From Chitinophaga lutea (GTDB lineage Bacteria > Bacteroidota > Bacteroidia > Chitinophagales > Chitinophagaceae), in NCBI RefSeq assembly GCF_003813775.1, contig NZ_RPDH01000001.1, positions 2,604,001 to 2,668,000 of the forward strand: DNA of 64,000 bases, in the 5' to 3' direction. The notes beneath the pieces are model-generated. The model made no database searches. It worked only from the letters and a program-made list of their open reading frames with translations, and was not told where the DNA came from. Positions 45,628-54,893 of the stretch are shown here, in pieces. Every line of letters begins with the position of its first letter. Position 1 is the stretch's first letter. The translations under genes were made by a program, and so were the position numbers.

Positions 45628-46599
45628 TCATTTCCAGAATACCAGCAAAATGGTGCGGAGGCTCATGGCGATAACAAGCACGCCCACCAATATCATCAGT
45701 GGTTTGCGTTTCATCCGCTTCACCAGCACGGCCGCAAAAGGCGATGCGATCACCCCGCCGAGGATTAGCCCGATAATCACCTGCCAGCTATCGACCCCAT
45801 TGAATAACAGGAAAGTGCCTGCGCTGGAAACGGAGATAAAAAACTCCGCGGCGTTTACGGAACCGATGGTGTAGTTGACGGTACGCCCTTTGCTCAGCAG
45901 GGTAGAGGTTACGATAGGTCCCCATCCGCCGCCGCCCACGGCATCCATAAATCCACCGAAGAAGGCCAGGGGCCCCAGTCTGCGGGTTTTTGCCTTGGGC
46001 TTGTTGCGCTGCAGGGCCTTGCGGAGAATCAATATGCCGAGTATCATGAGATATGCGCTCATGAAAGGTTTGATCACATTGCCGTCTATTTTGTCGGACA
46101 GTAAATAGGCGCCGGTAACAGCGCCGATCATGCCGGGAATAAGCAGGTGGAGGAAGAGTTTTTTGTTGACGTTGCCCAGTTTGAAGTGGGCGATGCCCGA
46201 GGCGCCGGTGGTGAATACTTCGGCTACGTGTACGCTGGTGCTGGTCATAGCCGGGGAAACACCGAGGCCCAGCAGGAGCGAAGAAGAAGTTGCCCCGTAA
46301 GCCATGCCCAGCGCGCCGTCTACCATCTGCGCCATCAGCCCCACGCCCATAAAAAACAGGAGCTTTTCCGTAAATGTATTTTGAACGAACTGGGTGATGC
46401 GCGTCTGCGATTCCTGGGAAATGCCGTAATTATAGGTGAACCACAGCCCGCCGGCCACCACCAGCACGGATAAACCAATGAACACCCAAATCCAGTGCTG
46501 CTTTTTATTGTCCTCGTTCACGAGGTCTATGAGCACCTTTTGTGTTTCAACGGTGGCAACGCGTTGTTCAACCTTATCGATCACCTCATTATGCGACAT
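45628..46599 (-). CDS. TauE/SafE-family anion permease
   Basis: A 323-residue membrane protein. A soluble N-terminal stretch precedes one helix (WIWVFIGLSVLVVAGGLWF) and the eight-helix TauE/SafE fold. The two inverted repeats carry GALGMAYGATSSSLLLGLGVSPAMTSTSVHVAEV and GPLAFFGGFMDAVGGGGWGPIVTSTLL. The family exports or imports sulfite, sulfoacetate or other sulfur anions. Its promoter shares an operator-like palindrome with the orphan TonB receptor at 47-50 kb. Confidence 0.92.
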   Translation of the reverse strand: MSHNEVIDKVEQRVATVETQKVLIDLVNEDNKKQHWIWVFIGLSVLVVAGGLWFTYNYGISQESQTRITQFVQNTFTEKLLFFMGVGLMAQMVDGALGMAYGATSSSLLLGLGVSPAMTSTSVHVAEVFTTGASGIAHFKLGNVNKKLFLHLLIPGMIGAVTGAYLLSDKIDGNVIKPFMSAYLMILGILILRKALQRNKPKAKTRRLGPLAFFGGFMDAVGGGGWGPIVTSTLLSKGRTVNYTIGSVNAAEFFISVSSAGTFLLFNGVDSWQVIIGLILGGVIASPFAAVLVKRMKRKPLMILVGVLVIAMSLRTILLVFWK

Positions 46600-46618
46600 A
46601 AATTATAATACTAATATA

Positions 46619-46668
46619 GTCTACAGGAATTGTGGACTAAAAATAGACTTAATCCACGGTTTATCCAA
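46619..46668 (-). promoter_or_regulatory. TauE/SafE promoter and operator-like palindrome
   Basis: On the minus strand: TTTG, 20 bases, TATTTTTA (46638-46645), then GTCCACAATTCCTGTAGAC (46619-46637), whose ends form a seven-base inverted repeat with one mismatch. The palindrome covers the expected transcription start, 20 bases from the ATG. Confidence 0.65.
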
Positions 46669-46872
46669 ATATTTCAGAAAAGGTTTTAAAATTTTGCTAA
46701 ATACCTGAGCGTCAGTGGGCTTGCGCTGCGCTGTCATTGCCCTGAACACGGAATGCAGCAGGGGCGCGGCAGGGCCCTGGAAATTGGCAAACCCTAAGAA
46801 GCCCGGTCGGGCGGGAAAGCCGGCATTTTGTGACCTGATGATGGGTTTCCCGGGAATGGTGTTTTTTACGGA

Positions 46873-47185
46873 ATGGACAACTGCGTTGAATGCCGTAAAA
46901 CAATAAATAGGGACGAACCTTTGGGAGGGGCCCATTGGGCAACCTGGTCTTCCAGTCATGCAGATCGTAGCGCCCCGGAGGTAAGAGTATGCCAACACCT
47001 CATAGCAAATAATACGGGCGGTAATTTCAATCACGCAGATCGAAGTGGTTCCCAGGTGGATGGCAAACGCCAGTACATTGTAGCAAACAATACGGGAACC
47101 GGTTATTCCAATCATGCAGATTGAAATGGCTCCCAGCGTGAGGGGCTACATCAGTACATCCGGCGATTCCGGCGATTAATGCGGA
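46873..47185 (+). pseudogene. Decayed remnant of a repeat-coding gene
   Basis: Three copies of a peptide-coding repeat, spaced 75 and 81 bases (25 and 27 codons), with the conserved HADRS at its start and QYIVANNTG near its end. Copies one and two are open; in copy three CGA has become TGA and the frame decays. Differences between copies are often synonymous (CAT/CAC, CGT/CGA, AGC/AGT, AAT/AAC, GGC/GGA), a sign of past selection on the protein. The ATG at 46873 opens the frame, but no signal peptide or promoter is evident. The rest of 46646-47350 shows no gene. Confidence 0.5.
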
Positions 47186-47350
47186 CCGGAGTGTCGTTTC
47201 GCAGGGATGAACCGGCAGGCCCAAATAGTGCAGACAGCGGAATGCCTCATCAGCTTGTCCACAGAACAAAAAAACAACGGAGGCCGAAATGGGCCTCCGT
47301 TTTGTGCAGGTTGGTTTTTGTGATAACGGGTTTCCGTGAAATCCCTTGTA

Positions 47351-50215
47351 TTACTTCGTGAGCAGACCTTCCACCGCAATCGCTGCGTAGTACAGCCCGC
47401 CGATGGTAGGACCGGCGGCATACTGGATATAGCGGTTATTCAAGAGGTTGGCGCCGCCCACTTTGATCGTCGTTTTGAGTTTGGGGATGCGGTAGTTCAC
47501 CTGGGCATCCACCGTATTGTAAGCCGGTACGTCACCGTTGGCCAGCGGGCTTTCCCAATAGAAGGTGTTTTGCCATCTCCATACCACGTTGAACCCGAAA
47601 TTCTTGAACAGCTCTCGGTTGCCGAAAGAGATGTTGGACACCCAGTTAGGAGTATTGAAACCGGTGGCGAACACGTCTTTTTCCTTGTTTTCCACGATGG
47701 CGTTGTAGTTCAGGTTACCAGCCACCGTCCACTTTTTATGGAAGTTGTAAGTAACGCCCAGCGACGCCCCGTAGTTATCGTAAGTGTTTTTAGCATTCGT
47801 GTATACGCGGTAGCGGGTTTGTTTGGAGCGGTTGGCAGCCAGCATGTCGGTAACAGATTCGTCTGTACCCACTTTGTTTGTAGCGGGCACTGCCACTTCC
47901 ACCTGCCCGAGGAACCCGTCGTAGCGATTATAATATGCATCTGCGTCTACCACTATCTTATTGCCCAGCAATACACTGCGGTAGCCCACTTCAAACGAAT
48001 TGATACGCTCGGGGCGGGTGGGGGAGAGATTGGTGATTTCCAGCAGCGCGCGGTTTTTCAGTGCGGCTGCATTAGGGGTCAAACCATCTGCCACATCCCG
48101 GTTCACCGCATTGTTAAAGGTATTCACAGATGCAAGCGTATAGGAGTTTTCGAGGTAGCCGAGGCCTTCGTTGATATAAGACAGGCCGCCCACCCTTCTT
48201 ACGTTGCCGTTATTCACGAACGAAAGTGCTTCAAAGAGCGCAGGGAAGCGGAAACCGTTCTGCCACGACGCGCGGAAGTTATGTTTCTGCGCCAGCGTGT
48301 AAACAGCAGCGATGCGGGGATTGATTTTCGGATCAAATTCCGGGTTGTAATCCACGCGCAAAGAGCCTACCAGCTTGAGCTTATCTTCAAAGAACGTTTT
48401 GCTCGCCTGGGCGAAGGCGCCGTATTTTTTATAGTATACATTTTTCCCGCCCGGTGTGGTACGGTCTTTCAGCGGTTTGGTGAAATCCACGAAGTTATTG
48501 CCGTCGGGGATGACTTCATAAATGCGCCCGTCCGCTCCCACCAGCAGGTTGAAGATGCCCACTTTTTTGCTCAGGTCCCATTGCGCGTCCACATGATATA
48601 CCCGGCTGTGCTGGTCGAGCCAGGCACCGCCAGTAGAAGGGGCGCCGGATACCACGTTGGCGTGGTCCCAGTTATTAATGCCGATAATGGTATTTTTCAG
48701 GTCGCGGAAAGCGGCGGTACCGGGTTCCACCCGGCCCCTGTCGGCTTCCGTGCGGGCGAGGCGCATAGCCTGCGCCAGTTCGGTGCCGGCATTGATTTCC
48801 GTTTGCAGTTTAGTCCGGAAGGCGTCTCTCCAGGCGTTGTTGGATTTGTTCGTGAGGTCGAGGTTATCAGACAGCGGTTTGAGGTTATAGGAATCGCCGG
48901 TGTTTTCCAGCATCACATAACCGCGGATGAAATAGTCGGAGCCTTTCAGTTCCAGTTTGTGGTTCTGCACCACCACATCGTTCAGCTGTATTTTGTTACC
49001 GCGCTGGAAGAGGCCGTCCATTTGCCCGTGGCGGAAGGTGTATGACAGTTCGGCCTTTGAGGTAACGCGCCAGTATAACCCCACATCGAATTTGATGTTT
49101 TCAACAACCGGGTTGGCAAGGTCTTTTTCCCAGTAGCCGGTGCGGCGCACGTTGAAAGTTTCCGTTCTGCCGTTGAGCTGCACCGCCACGGATACGTTGT
49201 TGTTATTTTCATCGCCGTACTTGTTCCACGCGTCGTATGCCGGGTTATTGGCTGCGCCGTTCAGCGCGGGGAAGCGGCTGTTGGCGGCGGCATTCTGATC
49301 GGTAGCGGTGCTGGCGCGCCAGTCGGTGCCGCGCAGGTAGCTCACATTGACTTTGAAGGCAAACCGGTCGCGGAACGATTGTGCATACCGTACAGCCGTT
49401 TCCGTTAAAACGCTCGGGTCATAGTCAATGCCGTCTACATGGTTGACGCCGATTTTCTGGTATACGCTGAGCCCCTTATACAGGAAGGGGCTTTTGGTCT
49501 GAAGGTTGGCCATACCGTTGATGGCGTTCATGCCGTACAGGGCGGAAGCCGCGCCCGGTGTGATTTCCACGCTCTGGATGTCGAGCTCGGTGGGCCCGAT
49601 GGCGTTGCCCAGCGGCACGCCCAGGGTAGCCGCCTGCATATCCACCCCGTCTACCAGCTGCATGAAGCGGAAGTTGTTCGGGATATTGAAGCCGCGGGTA
49701 TTGGGCACTTTAAAGGTGAGGCTGGAAGTGGTCATCTGTACGCCTTTCACGTTTTCGAGGGCGTCGTAGAAGCTGGGAGCGGGCGATTCCTTGATGGCCC
49801 GGATGTCGAGCTTCTCGATGGCTACCGGCGATTTGAGAGCTTCTTCCTCCACACGGGAGGCCGTTACCACCACTTCTTTGCCCAGCAGGGTTTGGGTGGC
49901 CAGGCCAATATCCAGCTTCGAGCCGGTGCTTGTCACTTCAAATTCCTGTACCTGGAAGCCGAGGCTGGAGAAAACGAGGGTGAAGGGGAATTTCAGCCGC
50001 GTTTTGAGTACAAAGCCGCCGTCTTTGTCCGTAGTGGTGCCGGATACGGTGCCTTTGATCTGAATGCTCACGCCGGGCAGCGGTTCACCCGTGCCCTGGT
50101 CTTTTACGCGGCCTGAAATCTGGATGATATTGCTTTCCTGCGCGGAAGCAGCCACGGTGATGAATAAGAAAGATAGCAGCCAAATTGCTTTTATGCTATT
50201 GATTGTAATTTTCAT
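47351..50215 (-). CDS. Orphan TonB-dependent outer-membrane receptor
   Basis: A 954-residue receptor with a signal peptide (MKITINSIKAIWLLSFLFITVAASAQ). A carboxypeptidase-D regulatory-like domain follows (ISGRVKDQGTGEPLPGVSI), then a plug domain (LDIRAIKESPAPSFYDALENVKGV, SVEITPGAASALYGMNAINGM) and a large beta-barrel. Unlike the SusC at 3.7 kb it has no STN domain and no SusD neighbour. The frame is open to 50323, but the signal peptide fixes ATG 50215. Its promoter operator matches that of the TauE/SafE permease, so a sulfur-containing ligand is a reasonable guess. Confidence 0.93.
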   Translation of the reverse strand: MKITINSIKAIWLLSFLFITVAASAQESNIIQISGRVKDQGTGEPLPGVSIQIKGTVSGTTTDKDGGFVLKTRLKFPFTLVFSSLGFQVQEFEVTSTGSKLDIGLATQTLLGKEVVVTASRVEEEALKSPVAIEKLDIRAIKESPAPSFYDALENVKGVQMTTSSLTFKVPNTRGFNIPNNFRFMQLVDGVDMQAATLGVPLGNAIGPTELDIQSVEITPGAASALYGMNAINGMANLQTKSPFLYKGLSVYQKIGVNHVDGIDYDPSVLTETAVRYAQSFRDRFAFKVNVSYLRGTDWRASTATDQNAAANSRFPALNGAANNPAYDAWNKYGDENNNNVSVAVQLNGRTETFNVRRTGYWEKDLANPVVENIKFDVGLYWRVTSKAELSYTFRHGQMDGLFQRGNKIQLNDVVVQNHKLELKGSDYFIRGYVMLENTGDSYNLKPLSDNLDLTNKSNNAWRDAFRTKLQTEINAGTELAQAMRLARTEADRGRVEPGTAAFRDLKNTIIGINNWDHANVVSGAPSTGGAWLDQHSRVYHVDAQWDLSKKVGIFNLLVGADGRIYEVIPDGNNFVDFTKPLKDRTTPGGKNVYYKKYGAFAQASKTFFEDKLKLVGSLRVDYNPEFDPKINPRIAAVYTLAQKHNFRASWQNGFRFPALFEALSFVNNGNVRRVGGLSYINEGLGYLENSYTLASVNTFNNAVNRDVADGLTPNAAALKNRALLEITNLSPTRPERINSFEVGYRSVLLGNKIVVDADAYYNRYDGFLGQVEVAVPATNKVGTDESVTDMLAANRSKQTRYRVYTNAKNTYDNYGASLGVTYNFHKKWTVAGNLNYNAIVENKEKDVFATGFNTPNWVSNISFGNRELFKNFGFNVVWRWQNTFYWESPLANGDVPAYNTVDAQVNYRIPKLKTTIKVGGANLLNNRYIQYAAGPTIGGLYYAAIAVEGLLTK

Positions 50216-50241
50216 ACTGGTTTTGATTGATACTACTATTA

Positions 50242-50290
50242 GTCTATAGGAATTGTGGACAAATGTAGAATGGAAATACTGATTTTGCAA
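50242..50290 (-). promoter_or_regulatory. TonB receptor promoter and operator-like palindrome
   Basis: On the minus strand: TTG (50288-50290), 20 bases, a perfect TACATTTG (50260-50267), then GTCCACAATTCCTATAGAC (50242-50260), 27 bases before the ATG. Same layout as the TauE/SafE promoter. Between 50291 and 50555 I see no gene. Confidence 0.75.
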
Positions 50291-50555
50291 GAGAGTGAGG
50301 GATATATTTTTTAAATGAGCCATGGTGGCTGGTTTCGTGACGGGTTCGCTGCGTCAAAGATGCAGGGAGGGAGCAGGAAGAAAGCTGAGGCTCGCATTTT
50401 TGGTCAGGCGGGAGCCGCGTAGCGCGATACGCGGGAGAAACGCTCTCCTGTTCCCGAATCAGGGAGCCAGGGCAGGGCAACGACGTAAAGTAGCCTACTG
50501 GTACCCGAACGCTGGCACGCAATGAAGTCTTTCTCCTTCATTTTCAAGGAACTGT

Positions 50556-50586
50556 AAAAAAAACGGCGCAGTACAACTGCGCCGTT
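50556..50586 (-). terminator. lspA terminator
   Basis: An 11-base perfect stem (50562-50572 with 50576-50586), followed on the minus strand by a T run. Confidence 0.9.
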
Positions 50587-50607
50587 CAATTATTTTATTG
50601 CGGATTG

Positions 50608-51276
50608 TTACATCACCTGCCGGGTATCGTCTACGATAGCCCCGGTTTCAATAGCGCCACCGGGTTCGTCCGTTTTCCGGGTGAGGAATCGTTTCTGGAA
50701 AAGTAAAATAGCGATCACGCCTACGGAAATGGAAGCATCGGCGATATTAAACACCGGCCGGAAGAACACGAAGTGTTCGCCGCCCCAGAAGGGTATCCAG
50801 CTCGGGAAAGTGCCGTCGAACAGGGGGAAATACAGCATATCCACCACGTTGCCGTGCAGGAAAGTACCGTAACCGCCGCCGGCAGGCATGAACTGCGCTA
50901 CTTCGTAACGGGTGCTTTCAGAGAAGATCATCCCGTAAAACATGCTGTCGATCAGGTTGCCGGCCGCTCCCGCCAGAATAAGGGCGCCGCAAACGAGCAA
51001 ACCATTGTGGTACTGTTCTTTCACCAGCTTCTTCATATAGAAAAAACCTACTACCACGGCAATCAGGCGGAAAAGGGTGAGGGCGATCTTCCCGAACTCC
51101 CCGCCGAATTTCAGGCCATAGGCCATTCCTTCATTCTCAATGAAATGAATAAAAAACCAGTCGGAAATCACGGGGAATTGTTCCGCAATGGTCATGTTGG
51201 TCTTAATCCAGAATTTCAACACCTGGTCTACCAGCAGAATCAGTACTACAATAATTATGATATGACGATACTTCAA
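50608..51276 (-). CDS. lspA: Lipoprotein signal peptidase
   Basis: Removes signal peptides of prolipoproteins at the inner membrane. About 222 residues, four membrane helices; the two catalytic Asp residues lie in AAGNLIDSMFYG and PVFNIADASISVG. A longer periplasmic segment between helices is usual in Bacteroidota. There is no ATG near the start. The TTG at 51294 is the end of the promoter TATTTTTG (51292-51299), so TTG 51276 (MKYRHIIIIVVLILLVDQ) is preferred. The window contains many lipoproteins that need this enzyme. Confidence 0.93.
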   Translation of the reverse strand: MKYRHIIIIVVLILLVDQVLKFWIKTNMTIAEQFPVISDWFFIHFIENEGMAYGLKFGGEFGKIALTLFRLIAVVVGFFYMKKLVKEQYHNGLLVCGALILAGAAGNLIDSMFYGMIFSESTRYEVAQFMPAGGGYGTFLHGNVVDMLYFPLFDGTFPSWIPFWGGEHFVFFRPVFNIADASISVGVIAILLFQKRFLTRKTDEPGGAIETGAIVDDTRQVM

Positions 51277-51338
51277 AACTTCAAATTTTCTCAAAAATAA
51301 TGTATTATTTCAAAGATGATAACCCGTTAGCATATGTT

Positions 51339-53831
51339 TTATTCCTGGAAATACACCCGTTTCACGCGCTGTGAAATGCCGGTGAGTATTTCGTAGGGAA
51401 TAGTGCCGGCCCAATCGGCTACTTCCTGCACGGGTAGCGCTTCCCCGAATACGATCACTTCATCGCCCTCTGCCGCGTCCGGGATGTGCGTGACGTCCAG
51501 CATGAGCATATCCATGGCTACCACGCCCACAACAGGCGCCAGTTTATTGCGGATCAGCATTTTGCCGTTGCCGTTGCCGAGCTTGCGGGAATACCCGTCT
51601 GCATACCCGATGCGCACGGTAGCGGTCACTGCCGGGGCAGTGGCGGTCCATTGGCCGCCGTAGCCCACACTGTCGCCGGCGGGGATATGCTTCAGCTGCG
51701 CGATGGTAGTTTTGAGCGTGCTCACGTTCCGCAGTTTGTCCTGGAACGAGGCAGCGCTGTCTACCCCATACATCCCGATGCCGAGGCGCACCATGTCGAG
51801 CTGCATATCCGGGTGGCGGTGAATGGCGGCGCTGTTGGCGATGTGCCTGATCACGGCATACCCCAGCTGCTGCTGCAACGTAGCGCTCATTTTAATGAAC
51901 CGCTCGTATTGTTTTTTGGTGAAATCGTCTTTGGCCGGGTCTTCGCTCGACGCGAGGTGGCTGAAGATGGATTGCACCTTAAAGAGGCCCTCGTGTTGCA
52001 AACGCTGTACCAATACGGGGAGGTCGGACTGCTCAAAGCCGAGGCGGTGCATGCCCGTATCGAGTTTGATGTGTACCGGGTAATTGCTTTTATTGGCGTA
52101 CCGCACCACTTCTTCAAACTGGTCCAGGATGTGCATGGAATACAGCTCGGGTTCGAGGTTCCATTGCAGGATGGCTTCGAAGGTGGTGGGCTCGGGATTC
52201 ATGACCATGATGGGCAGGGTGATACCCGCGCGTCGGAGATCTACGCCTTCGTCTGCATACGCCACAGCCAGGTAGTCTACCCCATGGAACTGCAGCAGGC
52301 TTGCAATTTCAAAGCTGCCGCTACCGTAGGAGAAGGCTTTGACCATGGCCATCAGTTTAATGCCCGGTTTCAGCAGGGCCTGGTAAGCCTTGATATTATG
52401 GGCGATTGCGTTGAGATTGATTTCGAGGATGGTCTGGTGGGCTTTCTGCTCCAGCAGTTTACCGATGCGCTCGAACTGGAAAATCCGGGCCCCCTTCACG
52501 AGGATGGATTCGTTCTGGAACTCGTTCGGGTTTACCTGTTGCAGGAACTCTTCGGTGTTGGCGAAAAAGCTGGCCTTCACTTTACTGAAGCTTTGTTTTT
52601 CGCGGGAGATGTTTTTCCCGATGCCGATGAGTTTCTGGATGCCTTTCTGTTCCAGCATGCCTGCCACTTCTTCGTACAAAGAGCCTTCGCTTTTGCCGCT
52701 CTGCAGGATGTCGCTGAGAATGACGGTACGCACGGGGTGCTGGCGCTGCTGTTGTAAAAACTCCAGCGCAATGGCCAGCGAGCCGAGGTCGGAATTATAA
52801 CTGTCGTTGATGATGCTGCAGTTGTTGATGCCCTGCTTCATTTCCAGGCGCATGGCGATATTGCCCAGGTGATCCATGCGTTCCTGTATCACCTGCTGCG
52901 GTTTGCCCAGGTAAAGCATCAGCGCCCAGCAGTGAATGGCGTTTTCGATGGAGCCTTCATCTACAAACGGGATACGGATGAAGATGGGCTCCTGTTTATA
53001 CAAGGCATCGATGCGGGTGTGGTTGCTGTTTTTGTCGACACCGATCACGCGGAGGTCGGCATCCGTTTTTCGGCTCCAGGTCAGCAGCTGCAGGTCGTTG
53101 TCGATTTCCCTTTTGCCCACGAGGTTGTGAAAGTTGTTCACGCATTCGTTCAGGGCCAGGTAATCTTTGCAGTAGATGAGCACATCGCTTTTCATAAAAA
53201 GGATGAGCTTTTCGTTGACTTTCTGGCGGATGTTGAGGAAACCTTCGTTGTGCGCCTCGCCGATGTTGGTAAAGATGCCGATGGTGGGCCGGATCACCTT
53301 TTCGAGGTTCACCATTTCACCGGGCTGTGAAATACCGGCCTCAAAAATGGCGAGGTCGTTTTCCGCTTTCATCTGCCATACGGAAAGCGGCACGCCGATT
53401 TGCGAGTTGTAGCTCTTCGGGCTGCGGACGATGTTGTAGTCTTTTTCGAGCAGCTGGTACAGCCATTCTTTTACAATGGTTTTCCCGTTGCTGCCGGTGA
53501 TACCGATAACCGGGATCTGGAACTGATGGCGATGCCAGGCCACAAGGGCATGGAGCGCCTGCAGGGTGTTTTTTACCTGTATGATGTTGGCTTTCGGATA
53601 TAAACCGATCGACACGGGCTCACTTACGATAAAATTACTGACGCCTTTTTTATACAATTCGTCGATGTACTGGTGGGCATTGCGGCGTTCGCTAACAAGT
53701 GGGATGAACACAGAGGTTTCTGCAACTAGCAGTTTTCTACTATCCAGCAAAATATGTTCGATCTCGGGATGCCCCGTCTGTTGCAACAATTCGCCCTTCA
53801 GGATCTTGCTGATACTTTCTGCGGTATACAA
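51339..53831 (-). CDS. Bifunctional MurF-type ligase / alanine racemase
   Basis: An 830-residue Bacteroidota fusion. The N-terminal Mur ligase part (about 1-455) resembles UDP-MurNAc-tripeptide:D-Ala-D-Ala ligase, with ATP loop GITGSNGKTIVKEW and FEAGISQPGEM. The C-terminal part (about 460-830) is a PLP alanine racemase, with the PLP Lys in LMAMVKAFSYGSG, the HLASSEDP region, and the catalytic Tyr near VRLGIGMYGVDS. It supplies D-Ala for peptidoglycan. A separate full-length murF lies at 59.8 kb, so the fused ligase half may be redundant or altered. Confidence 0.95.
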   Translation of the reverse strand: MYTAESISKILKGELLQQTGHPEIEHILLDSRKLLVAETSVFIPLVSERRNAHQYIDELYKKGVSNFIVSEPVSIGLYPKANIIQVKNTLQALHALVAWHRHQFQIPVIGITGSNGKTIVKEWLYQLLEKDYNIVRSPKSYNSQIGVPLSVWQMKAENDLAIFEAGISQPGEMVNLEKVIRPTIGIFTNIGEAHNEGFLNIRQKVNEKLILFMKSDVLIYCKDYLALNECVNNFHNLVGKREIDNDLQLLTWSRKTDADLRVIGVDKNSNHTRIDALYKQEPIFIRIPFVDEGSIENAIHCWALMLYLGKPQQVIQERMDHLGNIAMRLEMKQGINNCSIINDSYNSDLGSLAIALEFLQQQRQHPVRTVILSDILQSGKSEGSLYEEVAGMLEQKGIQKLIGIGKNISREKQSFSKVKASFFANTEEFLQQVNPNEFQNESILVKGARIFQFERIGKLLEQKAHQTILEINLNAIAHNIKAYQALLKPGIKLMAMVKAFSYGSGSFEIASLLQFHGVDYLAVAYADEGVDLRRAGITLPIMVMNPEPTTFEAILQWNLEPELYSMHILDQFEEVVRYANKSNYPVHIKLDTGMHRLGFEQSDLPVLVQRLQHEGLFKVQSIFSHLASSEDPAKDDFTKKQYERFIKMSATLQQQLGYAVIRHIANSAAIHRHPDMQLDMVRLGIGMYGVDSAASFQDKLRNVSTLKTTIAQLKHIPAGDSVGYGGQWTATAPAVTATVRIGYADGYSRKLGNGNGKMLIRNKLAPVVGVVAMDMLMLDVTHIPDAAEGDEVIVFGEALPVQEVADWAGTIPYEILTGISQRVKRVYFQE

Positions 53832-53848
53832 TTTTATATGGTTTTAAT

Positions 53849-53886
53849 AAAAAAAGCGTCCCGGGACTCTCACCAGGACGCTTTTT
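53849..53886 (-). terminator. Terminator of the TerC gene
   Basis: AAAAAGCGTCC pairs with GGACGCTTTTT; the T run follows on the minus strand, just after the TerC stop and just before the murF-alr start. Confidence 0.88.
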
Positions 53887-53894
53887 ACGGTCTA

Positions 53895-54845
53895 CTACTT
53901 TTCAATATCGATTTCCGGCTGAACCGGTAATTTTTTCTGGAACAGGATAGAATAAACGATGGAACCCGCCAGGCAGGTTACGATCACTACCAGCGAAACC
54001 CAAACCGGCAGCTTGAAGTGCCAGATCTCCGCCAGCATTTTAAGACCGATGAATACCAGCACGATGGCGATGCCCTGCTGCAGGTAATCAAATTTGTCTA
54101 CTGCGCCACGCAGCAGGAAGAACAGCGAGCGAAGGCCCAGCACCGCGAAGATGTTAGAGGTGTACACCACCAGCGGTTCTTTGGAAATCGCAAATACCGC
54201 GGGAATGGAGTCGAGCGCAAACACGATGTCGGTTACCGCCAGCATCACCACTACTACGGCCAGGGAGGTGAAATACACTTTCCCGTTCTGTTTGATGGTA
54301 AAGCGGCCGTGCGGGTCCGCATGCGAAATGCGCATATACTTCTGCATAAAGCGGTAGGCAATATTTTCTTCGGGTTTGAATTCCTCATGCTGGTCTACCA
54401 GGAACATTTTGATACCGGTGTACACGAGGAAAGCGCCGAAAACATAGAGGATCCAGCCGAACTGTGCGATGAGCGCCACGCCCACGGTGATAAAGATCGC
54501 GCGGAACACGATGGCCATCAGGATACCGATAAGCAGCACCCGCGCATAGGCGGTTTCCTTGATTTTGAAGAACCCGAAAATGAGAATGAATACAAAAATG
54601 TTATCGATGGAAAGTGACCATTCCATCAGATACGCGCTAAGGTACTCCACCGCCATTTTCGAGCCGTCTTCGTACCATACGAATGCGAAGAAACCGAATG
54701 ACAGCGCAACCCAGAAGCAGGTTTGAATAAGGGCTTTTTTAATAGAGATGACTTCACCTTTTTTACTCAGGAGCCCAAGGTCGAAAATAAGGGCAAGAAT
54801 GATAACAATTCCAAAGACGGCATACGTCCATTGCTGCGGTGTCAT
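53895..54845 (-). CDS. TerC/Alx-family membrane protein
   Basis: A 316-residue inner-membrane protein of the TerC family, with eight to nine helices. The acidic metal-path motifs are seen twice: WSLSIDNIFVFILIF and IVFALDSIPAVFAISKE. Characterised relatives export Mn2+ or help load exported metalloproteins. No yybP-ykoY manganese riboswitch was seen upstream. Single-gene unit. Confidence 0.92.
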   Translation of the reverse strand: MTPQQWTYAVFGIVIILALIFDLGLLSKKGEVISIKKALIQTCFWVALSFGFFAFVWYEDGSKMAVEYLSAYLMEWSLSIDNIFVFILIFGFFKIKETAYARVLLIGILMAIVFRAIFITVGVALIAQFGWILYVFGAFLVYTGIKMFLVDQHEEFKPEENIAYRFMQKYMRISHADPHGRFTIKQNGKVYFTSLAVVVVMLAVTDIVFALDSIPAVFAISKEPLVVYTSNIFAVLGLRSLFFLLRGAVDKFDYLQQGIAIVLVFIGLKMLAEIWHFKLPVWVSLVVIVTCLAGSIVYSILFQKKLPVQPEIDIEK

Positions 54846-54893
54846 GCAAACGGAAAATTTTATTGAACAGCAAAGATAATGGATTCCGGTTGC

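Noticed and set aside
46621..47115. 164-codon minus-strand frame upstream of the TauE/SafE gene
   Set aside because: It covers the promoter/operator and the decayed repeat gene; synonymous differences favour the opposite strand.
47336..49045. 569-codon frame antisense to the TonB receptor
   Set aside because: Shadow of a high-GC receptor gene; composition (Phe/His/Arg/Val rich) is typical of antisense frames.
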